From Gimesia sp. (GTDB lineage: Bacteria; Planctomycetota; Planctomycetia; Planctomycetales; Planctomycetaceae): a DNA stretch of 64,000 bases. Position numbers and translations under genes: made by a program. Each line of letters begins with the position of its first letter. Within the stretch, counting starts at the first letter, position 1. This document shows positions 8,942 through 18,415 of the stretch, in pieces. Below the pieces are notes generated by a model, which saw only the letters and a program-made list of their open reading frames with translations, did not search any database and was not told the DNA's origin. Location of the stretch: NCBI RefSeq assembly GCF_040219335.1, contig NZ_JAVJSQ010000005.1, positions 124,001 through 188,000 on the forward strand, in the 5' to 3' direction.

Positions 8942-11491
8942 TCAGTCAATAAAAAAGAACTCGTTACTGGTGAGCAGAACTTTGGCCAGTCCGGTCCAGG
9001 CGGAAGGGGCCTCTGTTGCTGAATCCTGCGTTTGTTCGGCTGCCAGTTGTGCCTGATACATTTTGAGAAACTCAAGGGCGTCTGCCTGTTCGGATTTGGT
9101 GGGGCTGCGACCGTAGGCCAGCTGCCAGGCGAGTTCCACCTGTTCTGCAGGTGTCGAATATGTCTGTTCGATACGCTGAGCCAGGGCTTCTGCCTGTTGG
9201 GGCACGAAGGGGGCATTCAACAGGTAGAGTGCCTGGGTGGGCAGATGCGAACTGTGCCGACTGCCCGAGGTTTCGTTGGTTTCGGGACCGTTAAAGCGAC
9301 CCAGGAAGGGATGCTTGTAGAGTCGCTGCGTCATCAGGTAGACGCTGCGTTTGTTGGTCTCAAAAACTTCGTGGAAGGGACCGTTGAGGCTGTAGCCTTT
9401 TTTATGCCAGGGGGTGAACGGGTGCGGGCCGCCCTGTTCGCGATCGAGTTCGCCGGAGACGAAGAGCATGGCATCGCGGATGGATTCGGCGTCGAGGCGG
9501 CGGCGGGTGTGTTTCCAGAGGTAGACGTTGTCTGGATCGCGGCGGCTGTTTTCCGGCTGGTCCCGGCTGTCGAGGCGATAGGCGCGGGTCAGCATGATCT
9601 GTCGATGCAGGGCTTTGAGCGACCACTGGTGTGCGATCAGTTGACTGGCCAGGTAATCGAGCAGTTCTGGATGCGAGGGGGCTTCACCGAGGACGCCGAA
9701 ATTATCGACGGTTTTGACGAGACCCTGTCCGAAGTGATGATACCAGAGCCGGTTGACGATCACGCGGGCGGTCAAGGGGTGTTCCGGATCGGTCAGCCAG
9801 CGGGCCAGTTCGAGGCGTCCCGAGTGCTGTTTGTCGAGATCCGGTTTTGATTCCGAGATGACGCTGATGAACTGGCGGGGGACAACATCTCCCTGGTTCT
9901 CCGGATCGCCGCGGCGGTGCAGACGGCTGTGATGCGGTTTGCCGTCGATGACAGCGTAGAGCATCTCCACGGGGGGCTGCTTGACCAGGCGGGCCTTTTC
10001 CTGTTTAAGCCAGGGGAGGCCGTGCAGCATGAGTTCGCGAAACTTCCCTTGTTTGGTATTGAGGAGTTTCTGCCGACGGGCTTCCAGTTTGTCGAATGGT
10101 TTACCAGCCTGTTTCGCCTGTTTGATTTTTGCGGCGACCTCTTCGTATTCCTTGAGAGTGGGTTTGAGCCAGGGGCGGAAGTGATTGCGGATCTGGTGTT
10201 GATAGTGGCTGAGCAGTTTCCAGTAGTCGTTGATTTTCTGTTGTGAACCGGGCGTGTTTTCTGCAGAGACCAGTTGCGTGGGAGAGGGCTGATTCGAGGC
10301 GCCCATGCTGGGGTAGAGTGTGCTTTCGAAGATGCCGTAGAGTCCGTAGTAGTCGGTGGCGAGCATCGGATCGAATTTATGATCGTGACAGCGGGCGCAT
10401 TTGAGCGTGACACCCATGAGTCCGCGGCCGATGGTATCGATGGTGTCGTCGATGGTGAGGTGCTGATCATCAAAACGAGAGTTGCCGAACCGGCGGGAGA
10501 GGGCGATGAAGCCGGTAGCGATTTTGAGCTGTCGGGCTCGGGCCGGATCGGATTCCTGTGTGGAGAGGATATCGCCGGCGAGCTGGGCGGTGAGAAACTG
10601 ATCGTAGGGGAGATCGGCGTTGAGAGAGTCGATGACCCAGTTGCGGTAGAGGTAGGCACCAGGGATCGGGAAATCGCCGACGTCTCCCTGGGTGTCTGCG
10701 TAGCGGGCGACATCCAGCCAGTGGCGGCCCCAGCGTTCCCCATACGCGGGAGAGGCGAGCAGGCGATCGACGACAGTGGCGAACGCGGTTTCGTCTGCAG
10801 CGGGGTCGTTGAGGAAGTCTGTGATTTCCTGTGGCGTGGGCGGCAGGCCGGTGAGATCGAAGGTCGCCCGGCGGATCAGTGTTCTGCGGTCGGCCAGGGG
10901 CACGGGCGTCAGTTGTTCTGTTTGCAGGCGAGCATAGATGAGACGATCGATGGCGGTGTTGGACCAGTCTGCATTTTCAATTGTGGGTGATGTGACTTCC
11001 TGGCGGGGCAGGAAGCACCAGTGGCTGGTGGTCAGTTTTTCGGCTGACTTTGCGTCAGTGTTGGGGCGTGTTTTCGTCTGTTCTCGAGGCCAGGGAGCGC
11101 CCCAGGCGATCCAGCGTTTGAAGTGATTCAGTGTTTCGGCATTGAGCCGCTCTTCCGCATCCGGGGGCATTTTCAGTTCTTTGTGGGTGCGCTGGATGGA
11201 TTGAAAGAGCAGGCTGGCCTGTGGGTTGCCGGGGACGATGGCAGGGCCGAAGTCGCCCCCTTTGAGCAGATCGGCGCGGGATTGGAGGGCGAGCGGACTT
11301 TCTGCGTCTGCATCGCCGGTGTGGCAGTCGGAACATTTTTCGATCAGGGTCGGGCGGATATGCAGTTCGAAGAATTCGAGTTGCTGGTCGCGGGAGGGGG
11401 CCGGTTCCGCTGCGGAGAGCGAACTGCACAGCAGGAGTAAGGTGGCTATGGTCACGATGCTGGCAGTCTGAAGTCGATTCTGTTTCGTCAT
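8942..11491 (-). CDS. Planctomycetal cytochrome / DUF1549-DUF1553 (PSD1) protein
   Basis: About 849 aa from ATG 11491; a TTG five codons upstream is possible. A signal peptide is followed by the haem motif C-S-D-C-H (PSCyt1), then DUF1549 with RRTLIRRATFDLTGLPPTPQ, a second motif C-A-R-C-H in front of DHKFDP, and DUF1553 to the C-terminus. It is shorter than the other two copies because it lacks the jelly-roll-like region seen in them. It lies 35 bp downstream of the isomerase-like gene and 25 bp upstream of its DUF1501 partner, so it probably belongs to the same transcript. Confidence 0.93.
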   Translation of the reverse strand: MTKQNRLQTASIVTIATLLLLCSSLSAAEPAPSRDQQLEFFELHIRPTLIEKCSDCHTGDADAESPLALQSRADLLKGGDFGPAIVPGNPQASLLFQSIQRTHKELKMPPDAEERLNAETLNHFKRWIAWGAPWPREQTKTRPNTDAKSAEKLTTSHWCFLPRQEVTSPTIENADWSNTAIDRLIYARLQTEQLTPVPLADRRTLIRRATFDLTGLPPTPQEITDFLNDPAADETAFATVVDRLLASPAYGERWGRHWLDVARYADTQGDVGDFPIPGAYLYRNWVIDSLNADLPYDQFLTAQLAGDILSTQESDPARARQLKIATGFIALSRRFGNSRFDDQHLTIDDTIDTIGRGLMGVTLKCARCHDHKFDPMLATDYYGLYGIFESTLYPSMGASNQPSPTQLVSAENTPGSQQKINDYWKLLSHYQHQIRNHFRPWLKPTLKEYEEVAAKIKQAKQAGKPFDKLEARRQKLLNTKQGKFRELMLHGLPWLKQEKARLVKQPPVEMLYAVIDGKPHHSRLHRRGDPENQGDVVPRQFISVISESKPDLDKQHSGRLELARWLTDPEHPLTARVIVNRLWYHHFGQGLVKTVDNFGVLGEAPSHPELLDYLASQLIAHQWSLKALHRQIMLTRAYRLDSRDQPENSRRDPDNVYLWKHTRRRLDAESIRDAMLFVSGELDREQGGPHPFTPWHKKGYSLNGPFHEVFETNKRSVYLMTQRLYKHPFLGRFNGPETNETSGSRHSSHLPTQALYLLNAPFVPQQAEALAQRIEQTYSTPAEQVELAWQLAYGRSPTKSEQADALEFLKMYQAQLAAEQTQDSATEAPSAWTGLAKVLLTSNEFFFID

Positions 11492-11526
11492 CGTCGAACC
11501 CTTCAAGGGATGGATTCAATATCTGA

Positions 11527-12465
11527 TCAGCCGCGCTTAATGCCGGCTTTTTTGAAAGCAGGGGCGATATTCTGATAGCAGGTCTTCGCAGCCGCGACGG
11601 GATCGTAGCCGGGTTGTTTGAAGACCATGCCGCTGACTTCGCAGCAGATGTCTCCGCGGTAGCCACCTGCAACAGCAAGTTTGAGCAGGCGGACGTAATC
11701 GATGTCGCCGCTTTCGCCGGGGAGGACGAAGCGGGCTTTGTTGTCTTTGAGGACGGTGTCTTTAATCTGGATGAAGCTGGTGTAGGGGAGCATGGTTTTC
11801 AGCGAATCTTCCAGGGAGATGTCGCGGTGCGTGAAATGGCTGTAGTCATAGTTGAGGCGGATCCAGGGGCTGTTGATCTGTTCGACGAGCCAGACGCCCT
11901 GTTCGGGGCGATCAACGACTCCGCCCCGGTGGGGCTTGACAGCGATGACCGTTTGTGTGCTTTCCGCGATCTGAGCCCAGCCTTTGAGGTTGTCGCGCAT
12001 TTCCTCTTTGCGGTCTTCCCATTTGCCGCTGCCCGCGGTGGTTTCGATGAGCGGGGGCTGATCGGGTTTGAGGTCATGTCCCAACTGGGCGGCCCGTTTG
12101 AGACGCTCGAGGATCGGTTTCTGACTGGCAGGAGAGCCGGTGAGATCACAGTGCTCCATCAGCGAGGTCAGTTTGAGGCCGGTCTCGTCGAGCTTGCCGG
12201 CGATTGCCTTTCTGCGCTGCGGATTGAGTTTGAGCGGTGTGGCGTCCCAGGCGTCCATCAGGCAGAGTTCGGTGGAGTCGTAGCCAATGTCTGCGACGGT
12301 CTGCAGGGCCTGTTCGGTTTGCATCTTAGGCATGCCGTAGAGACTGAAGCCGAGGGTGAGCGTCGGCGGTGCTGTTTTAACGGCGAAAACTGGCGACAGG
12401 CCGGGTAGTGCCAGGCAGGCGGCACTGGTGGAGGAGAGAAACTGACGACGGGACATAGACTGCAT
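11527..12465 (-). CDS. Sugar-phosphate isomerase/epimerase-like TIM barrel, exported
   Basis: 312 aa from ATG 12465 (a second ATG at 12456 is possible). It opens with a twin-arginine-like leader, S-R-R-Q-F-L, and a hydrophobic stretch ending VFA. The body fits the AP-endonuclease-2 / xylose-isomerase-like TIM-barrel family: LGFSLYGMPKM, YDSTELCLMD, and late WIRLNYDYSHFTH and GYRGDICCEVSG segments with the His/Asp/Glu metal ligands expected. Cytoplasmic members isomerise or epimerise sugars; exported versions are common in planctomycetes and their substrates are unknown. It sits between an Asp-box protein and a cytochrome pair, consistent with processing of a sugar-derived substrate. Confidence 0.87.
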   Translation of the reverse strand: MQSMSRRQFLSSTSAACLALPGLSPVFAVKTAPPTLTLGFSLYGMPKMQTEQALQTVADIGYDSTELCLMDAWDATPLKLNPQRRKAIAGKLDETGLKLTSLMEHCDLTGSPASQKPILERLKRAAQLGHDLKPDQPPLIETTAGSGKWEDRKEEMRDNLKGWAQIAESTQTVIAVKPHRGGVVDRPEQGVWLVEQINSPWIRLNYDYSHFTHRDISLEDSLKTMLPYTSFIQIKDTVLKDNKARFVLPGESGDIDYVRLLKLAVAGGYRGDICCEVSGMVFKQPGYDPVAAAKTCYQNIAPAFKKAGIKRG

Positions 12466-12615
12466 GCAAGCTGCTCCTGAGGCGGGGAGTGAGTTCTGAT
12501 CGAGATCCGTAGTGGGTTTACATATAGGCGGATCTTTATCATAGCAGCAAACAGCTGGCTAAACCATCACTATTCCGCTTTCTCACCGGACATTTTCATG
12601 AAGCCGGAGTCGTAT

Positions 12616-13686
12616 TCAGGGGCTGAGGAAATCGGCTTCTTTGAGCTTAAGACGGACGGGCCCCTGCATGGTGGTGACCCAGAGTTCGCCGGGATGGGCT
12701 TCGAAGACATAGGGGTAGGAGACACGGTTTTCGCGTTTCTGTCCTGGGGGAGTCAGATCACGGGCTATGACAGTAGGCTTGCTCCAGGATTGACATTCAT
12801 CGTCGGAGAAAGCGAGTGACAGTTCTTCGCGGCGGCCTGTGCGTTTCTGGGGATCGCGGAAGCGGTTCCAGAGCATGACGATGCGGCCGCTGTCGAGTCG
12901 CTGCAGAATCGCGGGGGACGAACTGGCAGGAATTTTCGAGGGACGAATGGTACGCCAGGAAGCTCCTTCATCTTCAGAGAAGGCTTCCCAGAATCGGCCG
13001 AATTTGGTGCGGATCAGCTGGTAGATGCGCCCGTCTTTGAGTTCGACGATCGTCCCTTCCATGGCGCCATCGTGATCGCCGGAACCGCCGAGGTCAATCA
13101 TGTTGCTGTGTTTCCAGGTCTCGCCTTCATCGTCAGAGTAATAGGTGTGCGAGACATGCCTGCCGGGATTGGCGATGGACTGGGAGACGACGACGATGAT
13201 GCGGCCTGATTTGGTCTGGATCATGCTGCGTACGGCACCGCACCAGCCGTGGTCCTGCAGGATCTGAGGTGTGTGCCAGGTTTTTCCGTTATCGGTGCTG
13301 CGGATGACGTAAACGGGGAGGTAGCAGTCGGGCTGCGGGCCTCCCAGTTTGTCGTTCCAGTTGAATTTGCGTTCGGCCAGATTCATGCAGACGAGGAGGA
13401 TCGTCCCTTTGCGGGTCTGGATCAGTGCGCGTTCGTTGCTGGTGTGAAACTTTTCCGGTTCGGCGTAGAGGGGCGTGGCCTGCCAGGTCTTCCCCTCGTC
13501 CTCACTGATCAGCGACTGTTTGGTGTCGGGAGCGAGGATGTTGCCATCCGTCAGACGGATGAAGGGACCGAGATGCTTGTGGGGCAGTCTGCTGGTCTGG
13601 GGGTGATTCCATTCCTCGGCATGTGCTGATGAAAGAACGAGCAGGAGAGCGGTGAGGAGCAGGGGGATTGTTCGTCGTTGTTGCAT
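12616..13686 (-). CDS. Secreted Asp-box (BNR) sialidase-like glycosidase
   Basis: 356 aa from ATG 13686 (a GTG three codons upstream is in frame). Signal peptide ends at AHAEE. At least five Asp-box motifs of the S-x-D-x-G-x-T/S-W type are visible: SEDEGKTWQ, STDNGKTWH, SDDEGETWK, SEDEGASWR and SDDECQSWS, typical of a six-bladed sialidase propeller. Planctomycete members are annotated as exo-alpha-sialidases, but the actual glycan is not known. It is third in the trio DUF1559, lipoprotein, Asp-box protein, which recurs at 29391-31929. Confidence 0.88.
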   Translation of the reverse strand: MQQRRTIPLLLTALLLVLSSAHAEEWNHPQTSRLPHKHLGPFIRLTDGNILAPDTKQSLISEDEGKTWQATPLYAEPEKFHTSNERALIQTRKGTILLVCMNLAERKFNWNDKLGGPQPDCYLPVYVIRSTDNGKTWHTPQILQDHGWCGAVRSMIQTKSGRIIVVVSQSIANPGRHVSHTYYSDDEGETWKHSNMIDLGGSGDHDGAMEGTIVELKDGRIYQLIRTKFGRFWEAFSEDEGASWRTIRPSKIPASSSPAILQRLDSGRIVMLWNRFRDPQKRTGRREELSLAFSDDECQSWSKPTVIARDLTPPGQKRENRVSYPYVFEAHPGELWVTTMQGPVRLKLKEADFLSP

Positions 13687-13717
13687 GTCTGACACCTGAC
13701 TAGTGAGTGAGCCTGTT

Positions 13718-14140
13718 TCAGTTTTTCAGATCGAAGTCGAGAACCAGGGGGTCGCCGCCCGCTTCAATGTCGGCTTCGAGTTCTGAATTTTTATGGTATT
13801 TATCGGGAACAGGGATGGCGGGTTTTGTGGCGGCGTCGATTTCTCCCAGTGACATACCGGTGGTATCGGCGGGAACGATGGGTGTGCCTTTGATTTCGAC
13901 ACGCTGTTTACCCAGGGGGACGCCACCTTTGTTGGTGACTTCATATTTTCCGTCCCTGATTTTGGCAGCTGCGATTGGTCCTTCGGGCAGCGGACGAAAG
14001 CGGATTACGCCCCCTTCGAGGGGGGCGCCATCCAGGGTGACGGTACCTGTGACAACGCGGCGGTCGGGGGCATCGCTGATCCCCCCGCAGCCGACCAGCA
14101 GTAAGAGAGCCGGTAAGAGCAATAACCCTTTTGCGGGCAT
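13718..14140 (-). CDS. Small lipoprotein, carboxypeptidase-regulatory-like fold
   Basis: 140 aa. A hydrophobic leader ends in a lipobox L-V-G-C-G, so the mature protein should be lipid-anchored. The body has the pattern TGTVTLDGAPLEGGVIRFRP and KYEVTNKGGVPLGKQRVEI seen in small planctomycete lipoproteins with a transthyretin-like / carboxypeptidase regulatory domain. It lies between a DUF1559 gene and an Asp-box gene, as does the protein at 30528. Function unknown; a structural partner for the pseudopilin is a guess. Confidence 0.85.
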   Translation of the reverse strand: MPAKGLLLLPALLLLVGCGGISDAPDRRVVTGTVTLDGAPLEGGVIRFRPLPEGPIAAAKIRDGKYEVTNKGGVPLGKQRVEIKGTPIVPADTTGMSLGEIDAATKPAIPVPDKYHKNSELEADIEAGGDPLVLDFDLKN

Positions 14141-14226
14141 GGTAAACTCCTTGAAACAATGGAGGCTGACGCGGAAGCCTGCACGAATATTCTGAATGCA
14201 ATCATCGAATGAATGAGCGTCGAGAA

Positions 14227-15138
14227 TTAATATTCGCCAACAACTTCACCACCGGCCCGGGTCGTGAGTGCGGTGAGCGTTCCCTGGTCAATGTTTTCGG
14301 AGAGGAAATGCACCGAACCATCGCCGAACACAAAGTGGCAGCCGCCTACGTGATAGCTGGAGAAGCCCTGTGGTCGGAACGCAAAAGAGCCGCCCCCGGG
14401 AACGGTGTCGATACTGTTGATGCCGTTACTGGTATCGAAGACATCGTAGCCGGTGTAGGAGTTTCCATTGAGGCCACTCGAAGCGAGCGAGCCTGTGATT
14501 TCACCCACCACGAGCGTGTTGCTGGAGCCATCGATGATGTCGCGCATTCTGACTTTCGAGATGGCGTAGAGGACTCCGTTACCGACTGAAGTGGGCCGCA
14601 CGCCGGAACCGCTGTTACATTTCCAACTGACGGAATCGGCAACGCCGCCCATGTCGGTACGGGGCATGCCGTTTGGGAGTGCGCCTGCGAAAGCACCGTT
14701 TTTGTTGACGATGGTGTCAGGCTGCGGATTGCTGGGACAGAGGAACGGCACCACGGGGTTGAGACAGGTGGTGTTAGAGAAATTCGCGGGGACAAAGGGA
14801 GTCGGCCCGGAGAAGTTCAGGTTGTTGTAGATATTGGCCTGATCGAGGTAGGGCAGGATACGGGTGCCCCAGGAAAACATGTGGGCGCCGGAGTAACCAC
14901 TGCAGCCCCCACTGATGCCGGCCCCGATGGGAAAGACAGTGTACGTGTCGTGATAGTTCTGCAGAGCGAGCCCAACCTGTTTGAAGTTGTTTTTGCAGGA
15001 CGATCTGCGGGCTGCTTCACGAGCCTGCTGAACCGCGGGCAGGAGCAAAGCGATCAGGATGGCGATAATGGCAATCACGACCAGAAGTTCAATCAGCGTA
15101 AATCCACGAGCTTTCATCTTGGAATGGAAACGGAACAT
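14227..15138 (-). CDS. DUF1559 prepilin-like protein
   Basis: About 303 aa from ATG 15138; an ATG at 15117 is also plausible. After a short basic leader comes [20 protein letters not shown], the type IV pilin-like cleavage and methylation region, then [17 protein letters not shown]. The C-terminus carries the family H-x9-DG motif as H-V-G-G-C-H-F-V-F-G-D-G, followed by FLSENIDQG and a GGEVVGEY end. It is exported and probably surface-anchored by its N-terminal helix. It heads a likely operon with the lipoprotein and Asp-box protein downstream; the GntR gene lies 201 bp upstream on the same strand. Confidence 0.95.
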   Translation of the reverse strand: MFRFHSKMKARGFTLIELLVVIAIIAILIALLLPAVQQAREAARRSSCKNNFKQVGLALQNYHDTYTVFPIGAGISGGCSGYSGAHMFSWGTRILPYLDQANIYNNLNFSGPTPFVPANFSNTTCLNPVVPFLCPSNPQPDTIVNKNGAFAGALPNGMPRTDMGGVADSVSWKCNSGSGVRPTSVGNGVLYAISKVRMRDIIDGSSNTLVVGEITGSLASSGLNGNSYTGYDVFDTSNGINSIDTVPGGGSFAFRPQGFSSYHVGGCHFVFGDGSVHFLSENIDQGTLTALTTRAGGEVVGEY

Positions 15139-15339
15139 GGAAGCATCTCCCAAAATAAACGCAAAAAAATAAATGCTATGATCACCCTTGCACACAGGTG
15201 CATAGATAACAGATTCAGGAATATAGATAAAAAACTGCTGCAGTCCCGGGGCTGACCGGAACGCACCGGATCAGAACTGGTTCTGTTGCCAAATCAATTG
15301 TTCGAGATTCAGGTAATTTATGTTATTTGCCTGAGGCGT

Positions 15340-16080
15340 TTAATTTGTCGTGGATTCTTTACTGGGCGCCTTTAATTGCGGCTTCAAGTGTTCTGTCAAG
15401 TATTTCGTAGCCAGGTCGACATCGCGGTCGGCGATGGCATTGGCAATCTGTTCGTGTTCATGCAACCCACTTTCCCGGGGCGGACATCCATAGACATCGC
15501 CTGCGTGAAAGTAGTCGAGCAGTACGCCATGGAACTGTTGCACAAAGTTTCCATGTGAGGCACCCAGAATGGTTTCGTGGAACAGGCAGTCCAGTTCCTT
15601 GTAGGCTTTGCTGGTTCCCTGGGGATCTTCGTCCAGGTTCCGCATGACCCGTTTCATTTCTGCTACGATGGTCTGCAGGCGGATGATTTCTTCGGTGGAG
15701 ATCGATTCGACAGCCAGGGCGATGGAGCCGATTTCAATCACGGCCCGCAACTGTTGCAGTTCGCGCCAGCCGTCTGCACTGGCGACCTGGGGAACCAGGG
15801 CATTACGGAGCACGGTGGAGAAGTTATCTGCTTCGCCGACACAGAGCCCGAGTCCCTGTCTGCCGACGACCACTCCCAGACCGCGGAGTGAGCCGACTGC
15901 CTCCCGGACGACGGTTCGTGAAACGCCGAATTCACTGGCCAGATCAGCTTCGGTTCCCAGACGAGTTCCGGGAGCGAGACGATCATTGCGGATCCTGGCG
16001 CACAGCTGTTCTGCGAGCTCTGCACTTAAGGTTCGAGAGTCGGAACCGATGACCGGAGAATCACTCTGCAGTGTGTTCAT
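15340..16080 (-). CDS. GntR-family regulator with FCD ligand domain
   Basis: 246 aa from ATG 16080; a TTG start nine codons upstream is less likely. Residues about 20-90 form a winged helix (LCARIRNDRLAPGTRLGTE, LASEFGVSRTVVREAVGSLR), followed by an all-helical FCD domain (EIGSIALAVESISTEEI, FHETILGASHGNFVQQFH). FCD regulators usually sense sugar acids or other carboxylates and bind T-N-G-T-n3-A-C-N-A sites. A site of exactly that type lies in the divergent intergenic region at 16230-16240, so autoregulation and control of the enzymes at 16402-18393 are likely. The Asp-box operon downstream on the same strand may also be a target. Confidence 0.92.
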   Translation of the reverse strand: MNTLQSDSPVIGSDSRTLSAELAEQLCARIRNDRLAPGTRLGTEADLASEFGVSRTVVREAVGSLRGLGVVVGRQGLGLCVGEADNFSTVLRNALVPQVASADGWRELQQLRAVIEIGSIALAVESISTEEIIRLQTIVAEMKRVMRNLDEDPQGTSKAYKELDCLFHETILGASHGNFVQQFHGVLLDYFHAGDVYGCPPRESGLHEHEQIANAIADRDVDLATKYLTEHLKPQLKAPSKESTTN

Positions 16081-16189
16081 GCAACGAATATCCTGTGAGC
16101 GCGACAATGAATGTCAGAAATGATGGCGTTTCAACGCGTGGCTCGAGCGGCCGTACACGAAGAACATCACAGATTTCCGTATGTCTGTC

Positions 16190-16243
16190 ATGGCATCTGC
16201 CATAGACTAATGTAATATAAATATTTAGATTGTATGACAATCT
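16190..16243. promoter_or_regulatory. Candidate FCD/GntR operator region
   Basis: Between the divergent regulator (start 16080) and PLP enzyme (start 16402) are two inverted repeats. The stronger is AGATTG-TATGA-CAATCT at 16227-16243, whose core TTGTATGACAA matches the FadR/FCD-type consensus T-n-G-T-n3-A-C-n-A exactly. A second, ATGGCA-TC-TGCCAT, lies at 16190-16203. The rest of the roughly 320-bp gap is AT-rich and holds no gene. Confidence 0.6.
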
Positions 16244-16401
16244 GATTTATTATCATATAACCCGATATTTACTCGTCAAGACAATTCTGATCTTTTGCTC
16301 AAGAATGCTCATGTTTACGAAGTACCTCTGGTAAGGTAGGCCTTTGTTACAGGGACTGTTATTTCAAGTGGAATCGAGACTGACTTACCAGGGAAATCGA
16401 A

Positions 16402-17454
16402 ATGGATGTTGAGCCGTTTACGTTGGGCGAGGGGGAGACCCCGCTGGTGCGATCGCAGCGGATCGGACCTGCTGTGGGGCTGGAGCATTTATATTTCAAA
16501 CTGGAGACGGTGAATCCGACCGGTTCATATAAAGATCGTTTTGCGGCAGCCGCGATCAACGAGATGCTGTCGCAGGGGAAGCGACGGGTGGTGACCTGTT
16601 CGAGCGGAAATGCAGGTTCGGCCCTGGCAGCTTACAGTGCCGCTGCGGGACTGGAATGTGAGGTCGCGGTCTTCATCGGCGCTCCCGAAAATAAACTGAA
16701 ACAGATGCTGGCCTACGGTGCCCGTGTCTGGAGGATTGAAGGCTTTGGTGCTGATCCGGAAATCAGCCGCGCCACGTTCAAATGTCTCAAACAGATCGGG
16801 GCTGCCGCTGATGCGGCGCTGCAGGTGAGCAGTTATCAGTTCAACCCGGTGGGCATGGCGGGAGTCGAAGTGATTGGACACGAGCTGGTCACGCAGGCGG
16901 CTGCTTTCAACCGATCGATTGATCATGTTGTCTGCTGTGCAGGCGGCGGAGGTCTGCTGCTGGCGGTCTATCGTGGTTTAAAGACGGCGCTCGAAGGAAA
17001 GGAACAAGTCGATTTCCCGGCGATCCACTGTGTTCAGCCCGCGGGGAATAATACGATTGCCGGCCCGTTGCGAGAAGGAAGCAGTCTGGCCCGGTCCTGT
17101 GAAAGTACGACCGCGGTGGGAGGTCTGCAGGTGGCGAACGTGCTGGATGGTCACGAGGTGATTCGCGTCTGCAGAGAGACCGGAGGCAACGGTTACCTGG
17201 TTGCCGATGATTACATTTTTGAGGTACAGGCCCGCCTGGCGCGCGAGGAGGGCATTTTCTGTGAACCGGCGGCAGCCGTTTCGCTGGCAGGTGTATTACG
17301 TGCAGTGGCGCAGGGAGAAATCGCTGCGGATGAAATGGTGGTCTGTCTGATTACCGGTACCGGTTTCAAGGACCAGTGTGCCATCGATCGGATGCTGTCT
17401 GATACGACATGTTCCGTGATCAGCCTGTCGGAATTCCAAAAACAAAGTTTGTAA
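16402..17454 (+). CDS. PLP-dependent enzyme, threonine synthase / threonine dehydratase-like
   Basis: 350 aa, cytoplasmic. Fold-type II PLP signatures are present: the Schiff-base lysine K44 in NPTGSYKDR, the asparagine-containing CSSGNAGS near 66-72, and the phosphate-binding loop G-G-G-G at 181-184. The family covers threonine synthase, threonine dehydratase and related beta-eliminating or replacing enzymes; substrate cannot be read from the sequence. It is followed after 27 bp by a DapA-family aldolase, and both are divergent from an FCD regulator, which suggests a small catabolic pathway rather than threonine biosynthesis. Confidence 0.85.
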   Translation: MDVEPFTLGEGETPLVRSQRIGPAVGLEHLYFKLETVNPTGSYKDRFAAAAINEMLSQGKRRVVTCSSGNAGSALAAYSAAAGLECEVAVFIGAPENKLKQMLAYGARVWRIEGFGADPEISRATFKCLKQIGAAADAALQVSSYQFNPVGMAGVEVIGHELVTQAAAFNRSIDHVVCCAGGGGLLLAVYRGLKTALEGKEQVDFPAIHCVQPAGNNTIAGPLREGSSLARSCESTTAVGGLQVANVLDGHEVIRVCRETGGNGYLVADDYIFEVQARLAREEGIFCEPAAAVSLAGVLRAVAQGEIAADEMVVCLITGTGFKDQCAIDRMLSDTTCSVISLSEFQKQSL

Positions 17455-17481
17455 ATTCTTAACAAGGGAAGCAGTTACAAT

Positions 17482-18393
17482 ATGACCAGTTCGATCAAAA
17501 TGATTACCGCCCTGGGGACTCCGTTGACTCCGGAAGAAGACCTGCACGTGGAAGGGCTGGAAGCCCATCTACAGGATCAGCTGGACCACGGTATAAACGG
17601 TTTCCTGGTTGCGGGAACGATGGGGCTGATGCAGCTCTTGAAGGAGAGTACCTATCGCGATCTGGTTGCCCGGAGTGTGACATGTAACGCCGGTCGGGCG
17701 GAACTGCTGGTGGGCGTTGGCGATACGAGCTACGTGCGGACGCTGGAGCGGATTCGGATGGTGGAAGAGTATGACATCGACGGCGTCGTCGCACTGGCTC
17801 CCTTTTTCATCAAGTACAGTCAGTCTGATCTGATCGATTATTATCAGTCGCTGGCAGATGCGAGTTCCCGCCCCCTGTTTCTGTATGACTTGCCGCAGAC
17901 GACGGGGACCAAACTGGAAGTGGCGACCGTGCTGCAGCTGGCACAGCATCCGAACATTCACGGCATTAAGTGTTCCGATCACTTTGTGACGATCCGCCCG
18001 GTGCTGGATGCGATTGGTGATGAATTTCGCGTGATCGTCGCCCAGCCAACCCTGATGGATGTGCTGCTGCGTGCGGGCGTTCGCGAGCATCTGGACGGGA
18101 TTTATGGCGTTGTGCCAGAGTGGATCGCGGCGATGGTGACCGCGACAGAAGCGGAAGACTGGGAGACTCTGGCGGCAGTTCAGCAGGATCTTTCTGCCTT
18201 ACTCACACTGCTGCAGACGTTTTCTGCGCCGCTGTTTTCCTCGGTGACCGCATTACTGAACCGGCGGGGGATTCCCGGCAATTTTGCGCCGCGGCCCATG
18301 CGTCCCATCACGGAGGCAGAAGAGGCAGCCCTGTTTGAACTGCCCCTGGTGAAAAAGATGTTTGCCGGTAAAACGGTCACTGCAGCGGAGTGA
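17482..18393 (+). CDS. Dihydrodipicolinate synthase / N-acetylneuraminate lyase family aldolase
   Basis: 303 aa, preceded by a good AAGGGA-type ribosome site. The class I aldolase pattern is present: Schiff-base lysine K163 in HGIKCSDHF, Tyr135 in LYDLPQTTG (usually YN-P in the family) and an atypical GTMGLMQ in place of the usual GTTGE loop. The family includes DapA, sialic acid lyase and 2-keto-3-deoxy sugar acid aldolases. The changed loop and the neighbouring FCD regulator and PLP enzyme argue against lysine biosynthesis and for degradation of a keto or amino acid. With several sialidase-like proteins nearby, a sialic-acid-like substrate is possible but unproven. Confidence 0.85.
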   Translation: MTSSIKMITALGTPLTPEEDLHVEGLEAHLQDQLDHGINGFLVAGTMGLMQLLKESTYRDLVARSVTCNAGRAELLVGVGDTSYVRTLERIRMVEEYDIDGVVALAPFFIKYSQSDLIDYYQSLADASSRPLFLYDLPQTTGTKLEVATVLQLAQHPNIHGIKCSDHFVTIRPVLDAIGDEFRVIVAQPTLMDVLLRAGVREHLDGIYGVVPEWIAAMVTATEAEDWETLAAVQQDLSALLTLLQTFSAPLFSSVTALLNRRGIPGNFAPRPMRPITEAEEAALFELPLVKKMFAGKTVTAAE

Positions 18394-18415
18394 AAGCACG
18401 TCTGAGGAAGACAGG

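Noticed and set aside
17482-18393. dapA of lysine biosynthesis
   Set aside because: The usual GTTGE loop is replaced and the gene is next to an FCD regulator and a PLP enzyme, which fits catabolism better.
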